DNA of 64,000 nucleotides, from positions 4,774,001 through 4,838,000 of the forward strand of contig QEYB01001046.1 in NCBI GenBank assembly GCA_017562135.1, given 5' to 3'. This document shows, piece by piece, positions 42,701 to 56,806 of this stretch (position 1 is its first letter; every line of letters starts with the position of its first letter). The translations under genes and the position numbers were made by a program. The notes under the pieces were generated by a model. That model had not been told where the DNA came from. It was given only the letters and a program-made list of their open reading frames with translations, and made no database searches. Source of the DNA: Dipylidium caninum (Eukaryota > Platyhelminthes > Cestoda > Cyclophyllidea > Dipylidiidae).

Positions 42701-45700
42701 CTCTCCGCTCCCCGAGTGCCAACCACCCTGACGGCGGGTGTCTTGAAGGCCTTTTTCCCGAGCTGTACAAGAGCATTCGCCCGGGGGTCACCGTGCGGCG
42801 CGAAGCGATCGTCACCAGTCAGATGCTATCAGTTGTTACATCCATTTCTTCTCTACAAAGCGCAGTGCATTCCACCGGCAACACTTAGAATGAACTCCGA
42901 ATCAAACACTTGTGTGAGATTTGTTTGATTAATATACTGTGGCATTGTTCCAGTGGACCGTTCTTTCCCCAGTTTTTAATATAATAGTCAGAATAATCGC
43001 TTATTTAAAGGGGCTTTTAGGGCCATCTGCATACGAAGCCTTAAAAATATCCACCCAAATGGTTGGTGGACTGATAATGAAAAAAGACAATGGGGCAGTG
43101 GAGCCACGAATGTGGCCGTAACAATGGAATAAAATCCATTATTGGTGCAATGCCTCGAGCTGAGGATGTGCCGGTGGCCGTGGCGGTGGCGGTGGCGGCG
43201 GTGCTAAGACATGTGTATGCGGAAAAAGCGTGATGGCCACCCATCATGGCGTCTGAAGGGGCGAGGAGAGGGGAAGCGGAGGAGGAAAGGCGAGAGTAGG
43301 AAGGAGAAGGGGAAAGTGAATCACCCCTGCTTTTCACACCGCCGCCACCACACCTCATAGCGTTTATTACGGAGAAAATAAGCCAGCAAACAACAGCGCC
43401 CAACATGTGCTGTTCTCGGTGATGGGGAGTTTTTACGGAGGCAGGAGAAAACGAGAGGAAAACTATCCTTTTTGATGCCCGCTGATCTCCTTATAATTAA
43501 TAAGTTTGTTCGTGTATGCTCTTTGCTCGGAATGAAGGAAGTAGGGGAAACACAAACGTTTGAATTGACACGAACACGCACACAACGCTGGAGGGCGATT
43601 TGGCCTGCCTCGAGGGAGCTGTGGGCCCCCTGCTCCACCAGTTTGGGGCATTTCGGCCCTCCCCCTGCCCCCTTCATTAGGGGACCCGCCTCGAGCGTCT
43701 CGACTTGTTCGTAGGCTGAAGTGCCGCACAGAAAAGAGTGGGTCTACGGATGCTTCCCCATTTGGTCTAAGCACCAATTGGATACGAACTCTGGGTATTT
43801 AGGAGGCAGTCGTGACGACAAAGTGGTGCTTTCTCCTACCACATTTCCTCACCTCGAGAAGCCCTAGAAGTGCATGGATGAACATTCGCCCTTGGCCGTT
43901 ACAGTTGCTGCCTCATAATCCTCACGTCAAGGGTCTGGTCTATTTCTTCTTATGACCCGTTTGCTGACGCACAACCCTTCTGGAACCCCCCCTGTTGACA
44001 CCAACTGAGCTTGGTGTCATCGAATCCACTTGTCATCCGCCGTGGTGCAAATAGCGAGGGCGCCGCACTTCGGCCAGGGGAAGTCGCGGTTGGGAGGCCC
44101 AGGGGACCTTCGCCGTCAGCTTGGTGTACCCCCACTTGAACGGGCTCGGAGATTCCATTTGCTGATAATGGCACTCCGGGGCGATTTTGACTGCCAGACA
44201 ACCTATCTGCTTTTTCATTCTCCTTGTCAATCGCGGACGACACGACAGATATGCGTGTTACGTCAGTGGTGTTATTGTATGTGCAGACGTCCCCGGTGGT
44301 CGAACCCCCGAGGTCCTCCGGACGAATAAACAAGTCTTCGCCTTTCACACACACACACGCACATCAACAAGTTCTGCGCATGAACAAACAAAGGGCACAG
44401 GCCCTGACTGGGGGAGGAAAAGTGACAACACTTCTACGCCCCAATACCCCCAGTCGAAGTGGTTGGCATCGTGGAGATCCTGGTGGCTGCCAAACCGTTG
44501 GTTCTTCCCGGCTTTCTAGAAATTCATTAAACATTACGATTTGGCTTTGCAGTGTCCTTAAATAGGCCACTAGAGCCCGCTTCGAGCGTCACCGCGGCGA
44601 AGAGGAGACCCTCCTCGGCAGCGGGCGGCGCAGACCTTCCGCCGACAATCTGGCCTCCAATCGTTTCCTGGCTCAATGCTCTGGGACTCCTCCCCCAAAT
44701 AGATAGAAACGGTAGAATTGAACAATTGTAGATAAAATATTTGGGGCACATTAGGGAAAATGAGATGTCTTCAAGCTAAGAACTATGCAAACATAGTTCC
44801 TCAGGGACGTAGTTTTTGAAGAAGTCATTTGAAAAGACTGGCTGCGTCTCTGCTTTGGCGATTGAAGGTGAATAGTGGGAGAACGTTTGCTCTGATTGGC
44901 CGCTAACATGAGAGAAGGATTAAAAATATCAGTTCTCCTTTTGCCATGAAGTAAGTACGGCACATTCCCTTTTCACTGTGTCCCGATGCCCCCGACTTGC
45001 AGCTTCCCGCCTTCGTGTGCCCATGGCCTCTCGGCGTTCTGGCCTCTCTACCGACTGGCCACAACGCAAGGGAGGACCGAGACTGCGAGAGCAATCAACT
45101 CTTCAACAGTTCCAGTCGCACCATGATGTCGACACAAAGAGGCGATTCCAGCGGGCAGCTGCGTGATCTGCAGCAAAGTCAGATGGGACAGCGTCTCCGA
45201 TGCCGCCAGGATGGAGCATCTGCTTAAAGAATGTCTCCCAAACGGGGAAACATGGAAACACCACTCGTTGATCGCGGAGCCGCACATCTTAGCAAAAGAG
45301 ACTCCATGCGATCAGGCAAACCGACTTGCAGTGTCGCTTGCTGCAAGGCCACCGTCGCCAGAGGTTGTGGGGCGGGGAAGAGCCCAAAAAGATGCTAATT
45401 AGCTTAAAAAAGTAGTTTCCTTATGGGGCTGAATTTGTGAAAAGACGCTTGCCAGAACAAAGAAGTACAATTAATTCGGCGTAAATGAGAGCTGATCCAC
45501 CCGCACCTAGTTAGTGACTCACGCAGTTAATAAAAATTCTCCCAAAAAACGTTGCCTAATGTTTGCCGCGATGTGTTGCTTCATGTATCCTCTTTCCCTC
45601 GTCACATTTATTACCGAGAGCTATTTTGCACGACTGACGCCCAGAATTCCGGGTGAAGTAGCCTGCTTTGCCTTGGGATGAGCGGCCAACTTCTTCCTGA

Positions 45701-45704
45701 CGAA

Positions 45705-45734
45705 CGGGTGGGCGGGTGGGCGGGCGGGCGGGCG
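45705..45734. repeat. Tetranucleotide repeat, GGGC/GGGT
   Basis: About seven units of GGGC or GGGT in tandem, able in principle to form a G-quadruplex on the plus strand. Confidence -1.
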
Positions 45735-47102
45735 CTTCTCCTCGGGCCCTCGTGGCTGCGAGCCGAGCGCTTTCCGCTTCCGCAGCGCGTGTTCGGTGAG
45801 ATAATATTAACTCACACAGAAGCGGGTTTCGTGACGGTTGAGATGTGGAACGGCAAGGTCTTCCGCAGGCGGGAATTGCGAGGGTGGAAAATAGACAAGA
45901 GAGGAGAACTGCCCTGGATAGCAGGCGCAAATAAATTGTTCACGATTCATTGCTCCAAGCATTGCCAAGTGTTGGTGAGGCGTTGGGCCAGCGGAAAGCG
46001 AGGGGTCGGAGGCAGCAACGAGCCGACCCGCCCCCGCCCCCCCGGCCAGGCGCATCTCTCGCCGCCCGTCGCCGCGGTGACTGGGGCCTGGGTCGCTGTC
46101 CCGTTCGCACTGGCGCGCGCCTCCTGCTCTCCGCCAGTTGCCGAACTCTGTGAAACTCTTTCCCCAAGGCTTGGCAAGCGGGATGAGGGGGATTGGATAA
46201 CATGTGCGTAAAGGGCGATTTGTTTGACAAAGGCTGGGAGCCTGATAGAGTTTCAAGAATGCGTGTGCTCATGAAATAATAACTCATCGAATTTCTCTTG
46301 TGATGGCTCGGGGTAGCGCCTATTGCGTTGTTGATCTTGACAAGGATGGCGTGCGATTCAGAAATTAAGTGCCATAATTTAATCCTCCTTCCAGGGTGGC
46401 CTTCACCTGCAAAGCGAATCGGTTTGAGTAGCGATGCGAGCCAGCGACGCTGTCCGCAGACCGAATGCGGTCGCGCGACTGGTCCCCCCCTCGCCTGTTC
46501 GTAAGAGCCGAGAAACGCACTATCTGAAGCTCGTGTGATGGCAACAACCACAAAGCGTCTCCCACACTTCCGCTCGACGTTGTCCGAGCCTGCTGCAATG
46601 CATAAAATCGTTCGAAGCCGACGCTGTGGCGGGATGAGTCCTCATGTACTTGAGCAACTGTAAGGCGTGTTGACGGCACCTCCAGCACTCTGTTCGCGAT
46701 TCCTTCCTCACAAGAAGATCCTTCGCTGCACTCGACTTCAGGTGGAAGCCGAGGGGCACCCGTCAAACAGCTCATCGAGGCTGCGCACTGCACCAAGGGA
46801 GGAGGAGGCGCCCTCGTCGCGTGCGAGGCTTTGCAGCCGGCTCATCCTCCGTTTCGGCGAGGTTGGCAGGGCAGTTAAAATTGCCTGAATCTCGCAACTG
46901 CGTGGAAGTGCAAGCTTACACCGGAGAATCAAGAGGCTAGTTTAAGATGCCTCGCTTCTCACGATAATTCCGGCTTTAGTAAAACAAATCATGTGCTTTC
47001 TCAAAGCACCTAACTGGGTCATCGCGTTTCAAAAGGAGAACCAAATAACTGTGGGCTGCTAAACCGACTGAGTAAGCTTCTATCGACGGTGCTAATAAGA
47101 TT

Positions 47103-48086
47103 TTACTGGGTGAACTGTGGGTGTTCGAAATTTCTTTCGAAGGTAAAAGTTCTGAGACATTGCGACTGAAGGATGCATTTAACTAAAGAAGCTAGTGACT
47201 TGGCCGAGCTACTGACATAAGCTGGCCGCTGTCCTCCGTCTTGACTCTTGTCCTGCCACTGCGTCGCAGGATCCTTGTCGATCACATTTGCGGCGAGTAA
47301 GACTTCTGCTTCACCTCGGGACTTCTGCGAAGAGACTTCTTGAGTTCTCAGCGATGCCCAGTAGGAGTCATGGCGGCTCCTGCTCCGCAGCTTCGCATTT
47401 CGTGAGCAGGAAGCTGCCTGTCCATTCGGTCCACCACCCATGCTTTTATTCGCTTTCTTCGGCATAGCAAATGACGACCACTTGCAGCAAAACGGCTTCT
47501 TATTCCTGCCCACAAGAACTTCCAGTAGGGCACCAGTAATGCACCGCCAAGGGAGAGGAGAGCGACAGCCAAGCACCGATTGCGACCCAAGTGAAGCCCG
47601 GTGGCGAGCACAGAGCGTCGTTGGTGCCCTGACGCCTCCGGCGCCCTGATGCACCAGCTTCATTTGTTGGCTCCTACTTGATTCGGTGATGGGCAATTCC
47701 CGTGTCCCTTTGTCACACATGTGCCTCCGAGAAAAGCTGTCAGTGCTGCGAGGTATGCAACGCGCCACACTCATGACGTTTGCTTGGATCACTTCAGTCC
47801 TGCGCATTGGATGTCTGTCCATCCCTCCCTTCGCCTCGACGGCCCCCTCGATCCTGCGAGGCCTTCGCAGCAGAGTTAAGATAACGCAGAGCCTCTGCGT
47901 GTTTGTGTGTGTGTGTGTTTGCACATTACTTGGGGCGCACGCTCGTGTGTGTGAGTGTGTGTGGGTACGTCTACGTGGGCGTGCGAGGTGTGCGCCTATT
48001 CGGATGTGTGTGCAATTTTGTAAACCGCAAATCATGATTGCTCGTACCTCATCTGCGTGAGCATCAACCAGATAGTGGCCAAACAT
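47103..48086 (-). CDS. Unrecognised 327-codon open frame, doubtful
   Basis: It begins with ATG at 48086 and is the longest ATG-started frame in the gene-free 17 kb. I recognise no domain. Its N-terminal third is a His/Thr-rich translation of the GT microsatellite; the rest is Arg/Ser-rich, with no signal peptide or membrane segment. GC-rich DNA makes long frames by chance, so this is more likely fortuitous than real. A lineage-specific gene cannot be excluded from sequence alone. Confidence -1.
   Translation of the reverse strand: MFGHYLVDAHADEVRAIMICGLQNCTHIRIGAHLARPRRRTHTHSHTRACAPSNVQTHTHTNTQRLCVILTLLRRPRRIEGAVEAKGGMDRHPMRRTEVIQANVMSVARCIPRSTDSFSRRHMCDKGTRELPITESSRSQQMKLVHQGAGGVRAPTTLCARHRASLGSQSVLGCRSPLPWRCITGALLEVLVGRNKKPFCCKWSSFAMPKKANKSMGGGPNGQAASCSRNAKLRSRSRHDSYWASLRTQEVSSQKSRGEAEVLLAANVIDKDPATQWQDKSQDGGQRPAYVSSSAKSLASLVKCILQSQCLRTFTFERNFEHPQFTQ
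47898..47966. repeat. GT-rich dinucleotide repeat
   Basis: Two imperfect GT tracts (about 47905-47918 and 47944-47964) separated by a short unique stretch. On the minus strand it reads as a His/Thr-rich peptide inside the 327-codon open frame. Confidence -1.
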
Positions 48087-49767
48087 CGAGCACGCTTCAC
48101 TCCTCAGTTGACTTCACAGCGATTTGCGGGGTAAGTTGACTTCGTTCCGTGCCTACCATATCATTTGTTAGGGCTTGTCAAATTGGAACCCTTTTAAGTC
48201 CCCCAAATCCCGATGCAGAGACACGCAGCACAATTGCTTCCGATGCGACCTCCACTTCCCCACTAACACTCAGATCGGGCCACCCTGGTTGGGCCGATGG
48301 GGTCCGCTTTTTCTCTAGGTCAGTCGGTCCTGTCCGCCCTCCCGTTCGAGGTGCCTGCCACAAGTCGAGTCGGGTTAAGTGTGTAGGCGTGGTGCCGAGT
48401 GAGGTGGCCTTCCTTCTGCCAATCCAGGCGCCCATGCGCAGCCCCTGCCAGTTTACGGGCTGGGGCCGTGCCGCCCTCTACAAGTGGGCGCGTGACTGAA
48501 AGAGCCAGCAGCCCTTCGTACTGCCCTCTAGACCGTTTCAAATTGGGACATAGAGGGCACTTCCATCAAGTGAGAGTGTCAAGTGCCCTGACATTAGTAG
48601 TCTCCCGGCTTAAGGAACAAGTTGCCGCAGGCCTCAACAGGTTTCCAAAATGAACTCTCTCGACTTTAAATACCTCCAGCCTATGTGGAGTTTGCCTCTG
48701 TTCTAACCATCCTTCTCCCACTTCGTGAATTTTCTGCTTGTTCGGCCGACTGCGTCGTTGCGCCGCACGTCGTGTAATTTGACGAGATGGAGAAAGATTC
48801 CCTCGTGCGCTCGTTCTAACTCCAGGAGGAGGTTGTTTCTGCCCCACACGTTACCCTCTGCAGGCGCGCATGTCAAAAGCATGTCACAAACCAGCCCCTC
48901 TGGCCCTGTGTTGAGTCTGTCTTTGGAGGTTCCAGGAAGTGTGTCAAAGTTCTCCTAGCCCACTTTCCAGGGTCCCATTCACTTCAGAGGGCAGATCATT
49001 TGGCGGGTTGCCACGCCGTACTCACCGCGACGCTGCACTTCAATCGCAGTGGCACCGCTGGGACAGCATTATTTACCCAGGCTGGATGCTTAACGCATTC
49101 TGGGTTGGCGCAAAAACTAACGCTTTAACGTGAAGATCACAGCGAGACAGCATCCAAGGCCACTCGTGGCGTCTCGACAGCTTTCAGTTAAGTGTTGGGA
49201 ATGTAAATGAAGAGAACAAAAGTTGATCCGCGCGAGGCTTGATGATCACAGTGACAGTTTTGACATGCAGTTCCGCTTTCAGCACTATAATTCACACGCT
49301 TTGTCTCCCGGATAAATGCCACCGTGTCAGTGAGTTTACGACGTTGACAGACGACCACTGCCGCTGGCCATCATTCGCCACTGCTGCAGTGTACGCAGCT
49401 CACCGCAGCCGCCGCGGGCTCTGCCCGTGCGTCCGCCGGACCGCCCGAGGCTGATGGAACACGCAGCCAGCGGCAAAACACATCGGCGTCCCCTTTTCGA
49501 CCTTATTGTTATTCTAACGTCTTGATTCGATAACACACGTTGAAGCATTAAGAAAATAATGGTCCGGGCAGGTGTTTGAGGGACTTTAGCACACTGACAG
49601 TGATGCCGCCGCCACGCACTCTATGAGGCACCAATTTGGCCACACACCTCATCCTTGTGTTCACCGCACTTCCCCAGCCTTACTTTACCAGCCAACGTTT
49701 CGAGGCCGTCCAGCTGCAGTATAACATTTCAAACCCAGAAAGTGTTGACCTGTTAACAAAATCCCAT

Positions 49768-49809
49768 ATCATCATCATCATCATCCTTCTTTTTCTTCTT
49801 CTTCTTCTT
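49768..49809. repeat. Trinucleotide repeats, ATC then CTT
   Basis: About six ATC units followed directly by CTT units. Confidence -1.
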
Positions 49810-52123
49810 AATGCTCCTACTGTTGTTGACGGTGTCGTTGTTATTGCCACTTTTGCTGGCCCAACAGTCACGTGCATCCCAACTGCTTTGCTTAATTTCG
49901 AGAGGAGTCCGAGGGCGATGCTGGATGGGGAGCGAAGAGATTTGTGCGCCACTGTCTCCCAGGAGTCTGTTCGAGAGGAGCGGGTGCTAGCGGCTAGTGC
50001 GGCCCGAGGCAGGGTCTTGTGTGCCGAGGCCTCGGCCCTGCACACTTGGCCTCTACGGTATCAACTCATCAAGTGCATGTGTTTGAGTGAGCACTCGTGA
50101 GCGTTCGCGTGTGTGTGCTCCTGCGCTGCTATTCCGCCGTATTCCACTGTATTGACTTTCAGTATGCGCTGACGCTGGAGTGGGGTGCAATGAGGGTGGG
50201 ACCGGGGCCGGGGCGGAGCGAAGCGGGGCAGAAGGGTAATAATTTATTTCAGCAATAAGGCCATGTGTGTATGTGCGTGTGTTTGTGTGCTGAGATCAGT
50301 CTTCTGTATCCAAGTTACCGCAGGATTATGTATGGAACCCGATACTCTCATTCGGTGCCCCTGTATTTGTGAGCTTGTTTGCGAGAGCGTGCAGGAGGAC
50401 TGCGAGTGCAGGCAGGCACCAAGAGGCGCATCATTTTCTACTGCTATCGACACACTGAGGCGCATTGCGACCCCACGCCCCGAGCCCCCGAGCCCCGAGT
50501 GCGAGCCCTCCTCTCTCCTCCGCCCCGCGGTGCTCGCTCACTTCCTTCCCTTCGCCACGTTCTCCCACTTTGCCATGTTACTCATTCTGTAAGATTACTT
50601 GTCAGTCGGAATATGTCGCGTTCGTGTCGCTCGTGAACGCCAGCTACCAAAGCAGTTAAAGAGTTGACTTTGCTCATTCTACCAGTGTCGGCGCTTGTTG
50701 CTGCTGCCCTCACACTATACCAACACTCGCTGTCTCTGCGTCCCTTCACGCTAATTCCGAGCAAGACGGCGTTGCCGAAGATGTGCAGCGGTGGGTAGTG
50801 AATACACGCACCGTCGACGGCGAGGAAGGCGTGCCCTGCACCTACTTGCGTTGGGCAATGGTGAAATAGTCAGGAAGGAATTCAATTCCATGCTCACCCA
50901 CTTCCACATCAACCCGAACCATTCGCGAACGTGTTTTTACAACTGGGCACACCCCGTCGTGGCTGCTGTAGGAGCCACCGGCACAGCGACACTTTTAATA
51001 ATCCATTCCGCCTCAGACGTAATGCAGCTAGTAATGGTTGCGAGGAGGCTCCTTATGCGGCCAGAGACTCCACCCTTCTCTCGAGGCGGGCCGTGATAAG
51101 TCGCCCACTTGGCCAGGGAGGGAGCGGACCACTTTGCGATACCCTGAAAATTACCAGGCACAAGGCAGGTAGGCAGGCTGGCGGGCTTGCATATGCACAA
51201 TTTTTGTACACTTTGATGAAAGGTAAGGAAGAAGTGTAATTCCCAGGAATCGTGTTACTGTTTATTAAAAGCGTATAAACAAAATTTGGTCCAGTTAGGG
51301 GAGAATGCTCATCAGGCGCTTCATGAGATCGCTCCACTTGGCTCATATTTTTTCCTCCTGCCCCGGGTTCACTTGCCTCACTTGCGCGCGGTGAAAGGCG
51401 CCCCGGATACCCAGAGGGGGCGGACTCCTCACCACGTCGTAATGCGGAGGCGGCGGCTTTTTCCCACTCGGACGCGGACACACCCTGGACGCGAGGTTGT
51501 GCCCGACCAAACGCGTAGAGCCGCAAATTATGTTCAACCTAGGACGAGCTTTCTAGGACCGGGAAGTTCGCGCGGCTGTAGTGCTTGTACGGGGCGGAAG
51601 CAAGTCGTTGAAGCTTTCATTATGGCTTCACCAGCCCGTGGTCCCGGTTTAAGCCGTACTGTGTGAGCTTCTGCTGCCCAGAGCGACGTCCATTAGGGTG
51701 AGGGTTCTGTGTTACAAATGCGTGGAAGTGGATGTCAACGACGTTCCCACTGCGGACGCGGTAACTTCCGTGTGGTGACCATTGTCAAACACCGTCTAGG
51801 GTGGGACTCACAGCCAGTTGAGAGCATTTAAAAGTATAGAGACGTTACACTGCACATGCCCACGCATCCCACACCACAGCATTGTACTTATGCGACTTCT
51901 GCACCCAAAACACCTCGCTGTGGGAAAATGGTGCATTATAACGTTTTGTGGAGGCCTGCGAGTGCATTGCGTGCACTATTCCTTCGAGTTCAACGTGTTA
52001 ATTTGGTACTTTTGAAGGAATATAAATGAAATAATTTCACCAACATGCTGCATTATAAAGAAGCAATTCATGCGTATTTCTCACACCCGGAGACCGAGTA
52101 AGCGAGGGTAATGACGGGCATCA

Positions 52124-52170
52124 CTTCTTCTTCGTCTTCGTCTTCTTCTTCTTCTTCTTCTTCTTCCTCC
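52124..52170. repeat. Trinucleotide repeat, CTT/CGT
   Basis: About fifteen TTC units with two TCG variants, a pyrimidine-rich tract. Confidence -1.
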
Positions 52171-52667
52171 TTCACTTCATTCTCTTCGTTAACTCCTCCG
52201 ACTTGGAATCCATGAGCGCTCTCAGGCTGAGGTGAGACTTTTCATTCGCGTTTCCTCTTTCATTTCCACCTTCCCATCCGCTTCTATCCCCATATCTACA
52301 CGCAATTTATCACGTATTTCATTACCTCGTCTTCACTCAGAGGCGCCAAACGGACATTTTAAAGAGGGCGATGAGGATACTGAGTATGACGTCGGGAAAT
52401 GCGGGACTGGGAGCATGCACAGACAGGCCTCAGGGAGACGTCGTTATTGCAAAAAAACGCTCTCGTGGATGAAATGTCGGAAGGTAGAGTTCGGAGAGGC
52501 ATACACGGGCGTTAGGTGGACCTGAGACCTATGCGGATTCCCCCGCCACCAAACAACACTGTGATTTTCAAACATAGCTCTTGGCGTATCAACGCCTGAA
52601 GACCGGGAAAGACCGGAATGGCGTCCGCACGACGCGTTTTGCCCTAACTGATCACCCGCCCCGCCCC

Positions 52668-52700
52668 GCATCGCATCGCATCGCATCGCATCGCATCGCA
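52668..52700. repeat. Pentanucleotide microsatellite (GCATC)n
   Basis: About 6.5 perfect units. Translation of the reverse strand gives the artefactual MRCDA repeat. Confidence -1.
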
Positions 52701-54870
52701 CCGTCCCCCCCCGCTCCTCCCCAGTAAACCCACATATTTATTTCAAGAGCAAGGGGACACTGTTGAGTGTTGGGTGCTTTTTCTTCTTTGCTTTCCCACC
52801 TCCTCTTCAATGCTAGCAACTCCCTCACACAACTTTGCCTGTACTCGACGCCACAATGTTTCGTCATTCGTCAAACCCCCAAAACCTCGCCACACTTATT
52901 CAGGAGTCACTTCGACCTCCGGGCGCCCTTTCTCTGCGGAAAGAGAGGTGGGGCGCTTGTTTGTGTACGTGCTGCCATAAAGCGTCCAACTGCCAACGCC
53001 ACGATATTATTTTATAGTTTGACATAGAGGCCCGTGACTTTTCGCAAATAGGTGTCCAACTTCGTTTGTGTGTTGGTAAATTTTCCTGGCGTGAATTTGA
53101 CCAGAGGAGTGTACCGCCTACACATTCACATTTCACCTTCTCCTCCGGGTCTGACCGTCCTTCCACAAATGGTAGAGCGAATTGTGAGGCGGGGTTATTT
53201 TGAGGAGATTAGAAGTGGTTTGCTTCAACACGGAGGCACCGGAAAAACAACGCAATCTGCGCCGGTGTGCGTGCTCCGCCCCCCCGCCGGGCTCGCGGCA
53301 CACGCCCGAGTGAGCGGAGGAGGGTACCGCCGACCGCGCACGCGGGCCAAGGGTGAAGCCAACTCGACTGTGTGCTCACCACCAGACTGCCGACTGCGGC
53401 CGTTGAACCACCGCTTGAGCAAGAATAAGTCCACCTGGTAAATAGGGATTAGCCACTTTTTCTTATGCAAGCGGAAACAGCCGCATGCAGCGTCCGCCAC
53501 AAACGTCGCCTTCTGCATTTGATACCAGCGAACCGATTCTCAACCGGCGCAGATGCGCAACGTCGCGACGTGCCTCCGGTCTTCCCACAGCTCACTCACG
53601 CGAGCTGACCCGGTTGGTGCACTCAGCCCGCAGACGCCGCAACCCCCACCTGCCCACGAAGCCATGCCAGCAGTCCTCTTCCAAGGCGCCGGTTGATGGT
53701 GTGACTCGTGTGTTGATGCGACAAATAAAGGCTTTTGGAGCACTGGGGGAAAGAAGGGACGACCCCTGACACTTGCTCATTCATCGGTGCACTGTGTTCC
53801 CGCAGTGCCTCCCCCGCTCGCCCCCATTTCAAAAAGCCAAAACGCTCTTGTAATGATACAAGACACGCCGAAATTACCCTTTAGAAAGAGGGCTCCATCG
53901 TGACTCACTTAAAAATTCTTGCCCTTCTCCCCCTCCCTCCCCGTAACCGATTAACTCCTCGCCTCCCGTCCTCATCAACGGAAATCACCGCCTACCTGCC
54001 AGACAGGGGAATGAGGTTGGAGGAGGCCTGAGAAGGGGTGCGACTACCTGGGGGGGGGAAGGGGGAAGGGGTAGGGGATGTGATAAGAGGACCAAGTTGG
54101 CCACTAGTTTTGCCTCCCTGAAACCAGACGCCCTCCACCCACGAAAGTAAGCCTATTTTTTGCAAAAAATTTGGACAGAATGACTTATGGGCGGATGAGA
54201 ACGGAGCCTAGACGTTATGGCTCTGCCTACGCAAGCGCTCCTTAGGATATTCTCATCCGACTGCAGAACAATGTCCTATTATGCTACTCACGTCTGGTGA
54301 TGAACACGGTGTATCCACTGCGCCAAGTGAAATATTCGTGGCCGACCTAAAGCTGCGTGTCCAAATATCAACAATGCGGCCGAGAGCCCACCGATCAAGA
54401 AGGTCAACCTTCTCTACATGTAAAGCAAGAATAAACCAGAGGTTCTTCTCGATGAACAAGTAATGATGGCCGCAACTGGTACCGATGAGCCACAAGGTTG
54501 TGTTGTAAGGTGATGTCAGTGAGCAGTGATGTTTCAAACCCTTGCACTCGTGCGCTTCTTCCGTGTGAGACTATCCGAGAGCGGGTGGACACCGCGTCGG
54601 CGGTAACCATCCTTTCTAGTAGCAGAACGAACCTAATGTAACCAACTCATCGCACTCGAGCGCTTAACTCGAGCTCCAAAGTGTGATTATACCCGAGCGA
54701 TGGGCGATTCAGCGGCCCCCCCTCCCGTCCGCCACCCGCCCACCCGCCCCGCCCGTCCCCCGCCTTCGGGGCGCGCCGAGCGGCCCGCCAACACGGCCAT
54801 GGCAGATGGGTTGGCCCCAATACCAGTCGCGCGCAGATACGTCTGGCGTGGACAGACGTGTGCGGGCGCG

Positions 54871-54925
54871 AGGGAGGGGAGGGAAGAGGAGAGGAGAGGA
54901 GAGCAGAGAGGCGGAGCGGAGCGGA
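54871..54925. repeat. Polypurine GA-rich tract
   Basis: Imperfect GAGGA/GGGGA units, almost purely purine on the plus strand. Such tracts can form triplexes and often slip. Confidence -1.
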
Positions 54926-56806
54926 CCAACATTTATTTCTGATTGAAAATAAAAGCCCACTGTCAAGTCTGTCCTTGTTTATCGAAGGCATAACATGGTG
55001 CTGAAGCCTCGCGGTGGGGCGGGTGCGTGTTTGTGGGATGCGTTTAAGCGGTCTTAACCAACAAACGATATAGTTCAACCTCACGGGTCGGTAGAGCAAC
55101 AGTAGGATAGTTTGTTTGTTAAAGCCAGCCGCCAACCCAAACACGAAAAGGCTGACTCATGGGCTGCTACGAGGTGGAGTTAGAAAAAAATCACTCTACA
55201 CAAATACGCTCCTTTCGAGATTCTCCTCAAACCCATTAAAAGTTAAAGGGGTTTGTTTAGGTGACAACTGCCATAAGGCGGCAGTAATCGTCCCCATCGA
55301 GGGCTGCTGAAGTCCACTCAGGCAAAACCGGTCTCACAACATTGCTCAGGGCTGCTTCTCAAATGCCATCGGTGTCTCTGTCTCGAAAGGGTTATTAAAA
55401 GCTGGTATTCTGTCTTTCGGACCTGCCCACAGTGGTCTCAATTAAACACAGGTAAGACATCGTACGAGTGCCAGTTCTCCTAAGAGATTCAATCCCATCG
55501 ACATGTGGACGGTCGTGGATGATCGCCACTTCATAGTTTCCGACTTTGCGGGTTTTAAACCTTTTCAAAACGCTTGATTCTCGGCTCACCCGGTTACTCG
55601 ATAAACAGTGTTAATACACAGATGTCAAATCCGGGCCTCCACGTTCAAACGAAAGCCCTGCCATTCGAGCAAATCGGACTTGAGATGCACCTCAGTCCAC
55701 GTGGTCCATGCAAGCCACCGCAGCCAACCCCTGAAGGGGCCAGCACTTCACCTCCCAAGCGGGTTAATTGGGGTGTTCAAGCAGCCGGACCGGTCGATGC
55801 TGCGTGAAGTGCTCTAAGTGGTCTCCTATGAACTTCCATTATTTAACCGGGCGGCGATAACGCACGATAACCTTTACACTTAATTGCTTCCTCTCGTAGA
55901 GGCAAAAAGCCATAGAAACGTTTCCAACACCATTTATTATCATGAACACAAACGACCTTTCAACAGTGTTCAGAGGCATAAATTGTGGCGCCTTTCCTTC
56001 TATTACAAAGAGTGATTTATTCCAAAAGATCAGCAGAATATGGTTACTTTCGCGTATGGATATCGCATAGCGCTCTGAGCACTTCTCTCCCCCTTTTAGG
56101 CACCTTACTGTGACCATTCTGAAAAGTCCACTTTTTGATAAGCCACTCAATAAAGTACATAAGGTAGTGTAAACAAGTCTGAGGCCACAGGAATTACGAA
56201 AAGCGCATACCACCGACATGGAGGATTACAACGCGTATTCTTATTTACCTACTAAAAGTGAAGCGATTTATTGGTCAGTAGCCCTTCCGCCCTCGGTTGG
56301 TTCAAAATTCACCAGATTCGGATGTCGCATTTCGTGTATTTTTGTATCTCTTACGACTTTATTTGAAAACGCTGCTCTGCAGACGATACTATCAGGATGC
56401 TCTCACAAAAATTTAAATCTGCTACATTTACCTAGTACAGTTCGTGTGCTGTACTGATGCAAAAACGTATCCAATGGAATAATCAGGAAATCAAGACAAA
56501 GTTGTTTTGACGCCTAAGTAAACCTATTTGTCTTCAACTGAAGGGGTCTGACCCACATCCCGCCTCCGCAATAGAGGTTGATGTTAATATTGGCCAATCA
56601 TCTTGCTAATATTTGCGACGCGCGCATATGGATATCACACTGGATATTAACGCACATACATCTTTCACGACGCGCGCAAATCAAGCAGTAATCTGCCAAC
56701 CAGAAAACAAGCGCGCTTGAGAGGATAACACTCGAAAATTAGTCCAATATCCTCCTACGCTCTTGAAGCACGCCTCTTCTCCCGTGAAATGTGAATACAT
56801 CACTCT

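Larger units (their letters stand above)
39789..56700. other. About 17 kb without a supportable gene
   Basis: AT-richer to about 40.5 kb, then mostly GC-rich, with CpG-rich blocks, homopolymer C and G runs (for example 41010-41023 and 54051-54059) and several microsatellites listed separately. Open frames are numerous because stop codons are rare in GC-rich DNA; none has a recognisable domain, good splice context or similarity to known families. The longest that starts with ATG is 48086-47103 on minus (327 codons). The region sits upstream of the zinc-finger gene and may contain its distant control elements, which is inference. Confidence -1.

Noticed and set aside
45940..46551. 203-codon minus-strand open frame
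   Set aside because: GC-rich, Arg-rich, no domain; overlapping frames on both strands are equally open, as expected where stop codons are rare.
52444..52867. Open frames with repeated MRCDA
   Set aside because: Translation of the GCATC microsatellite, not a protein repeat.
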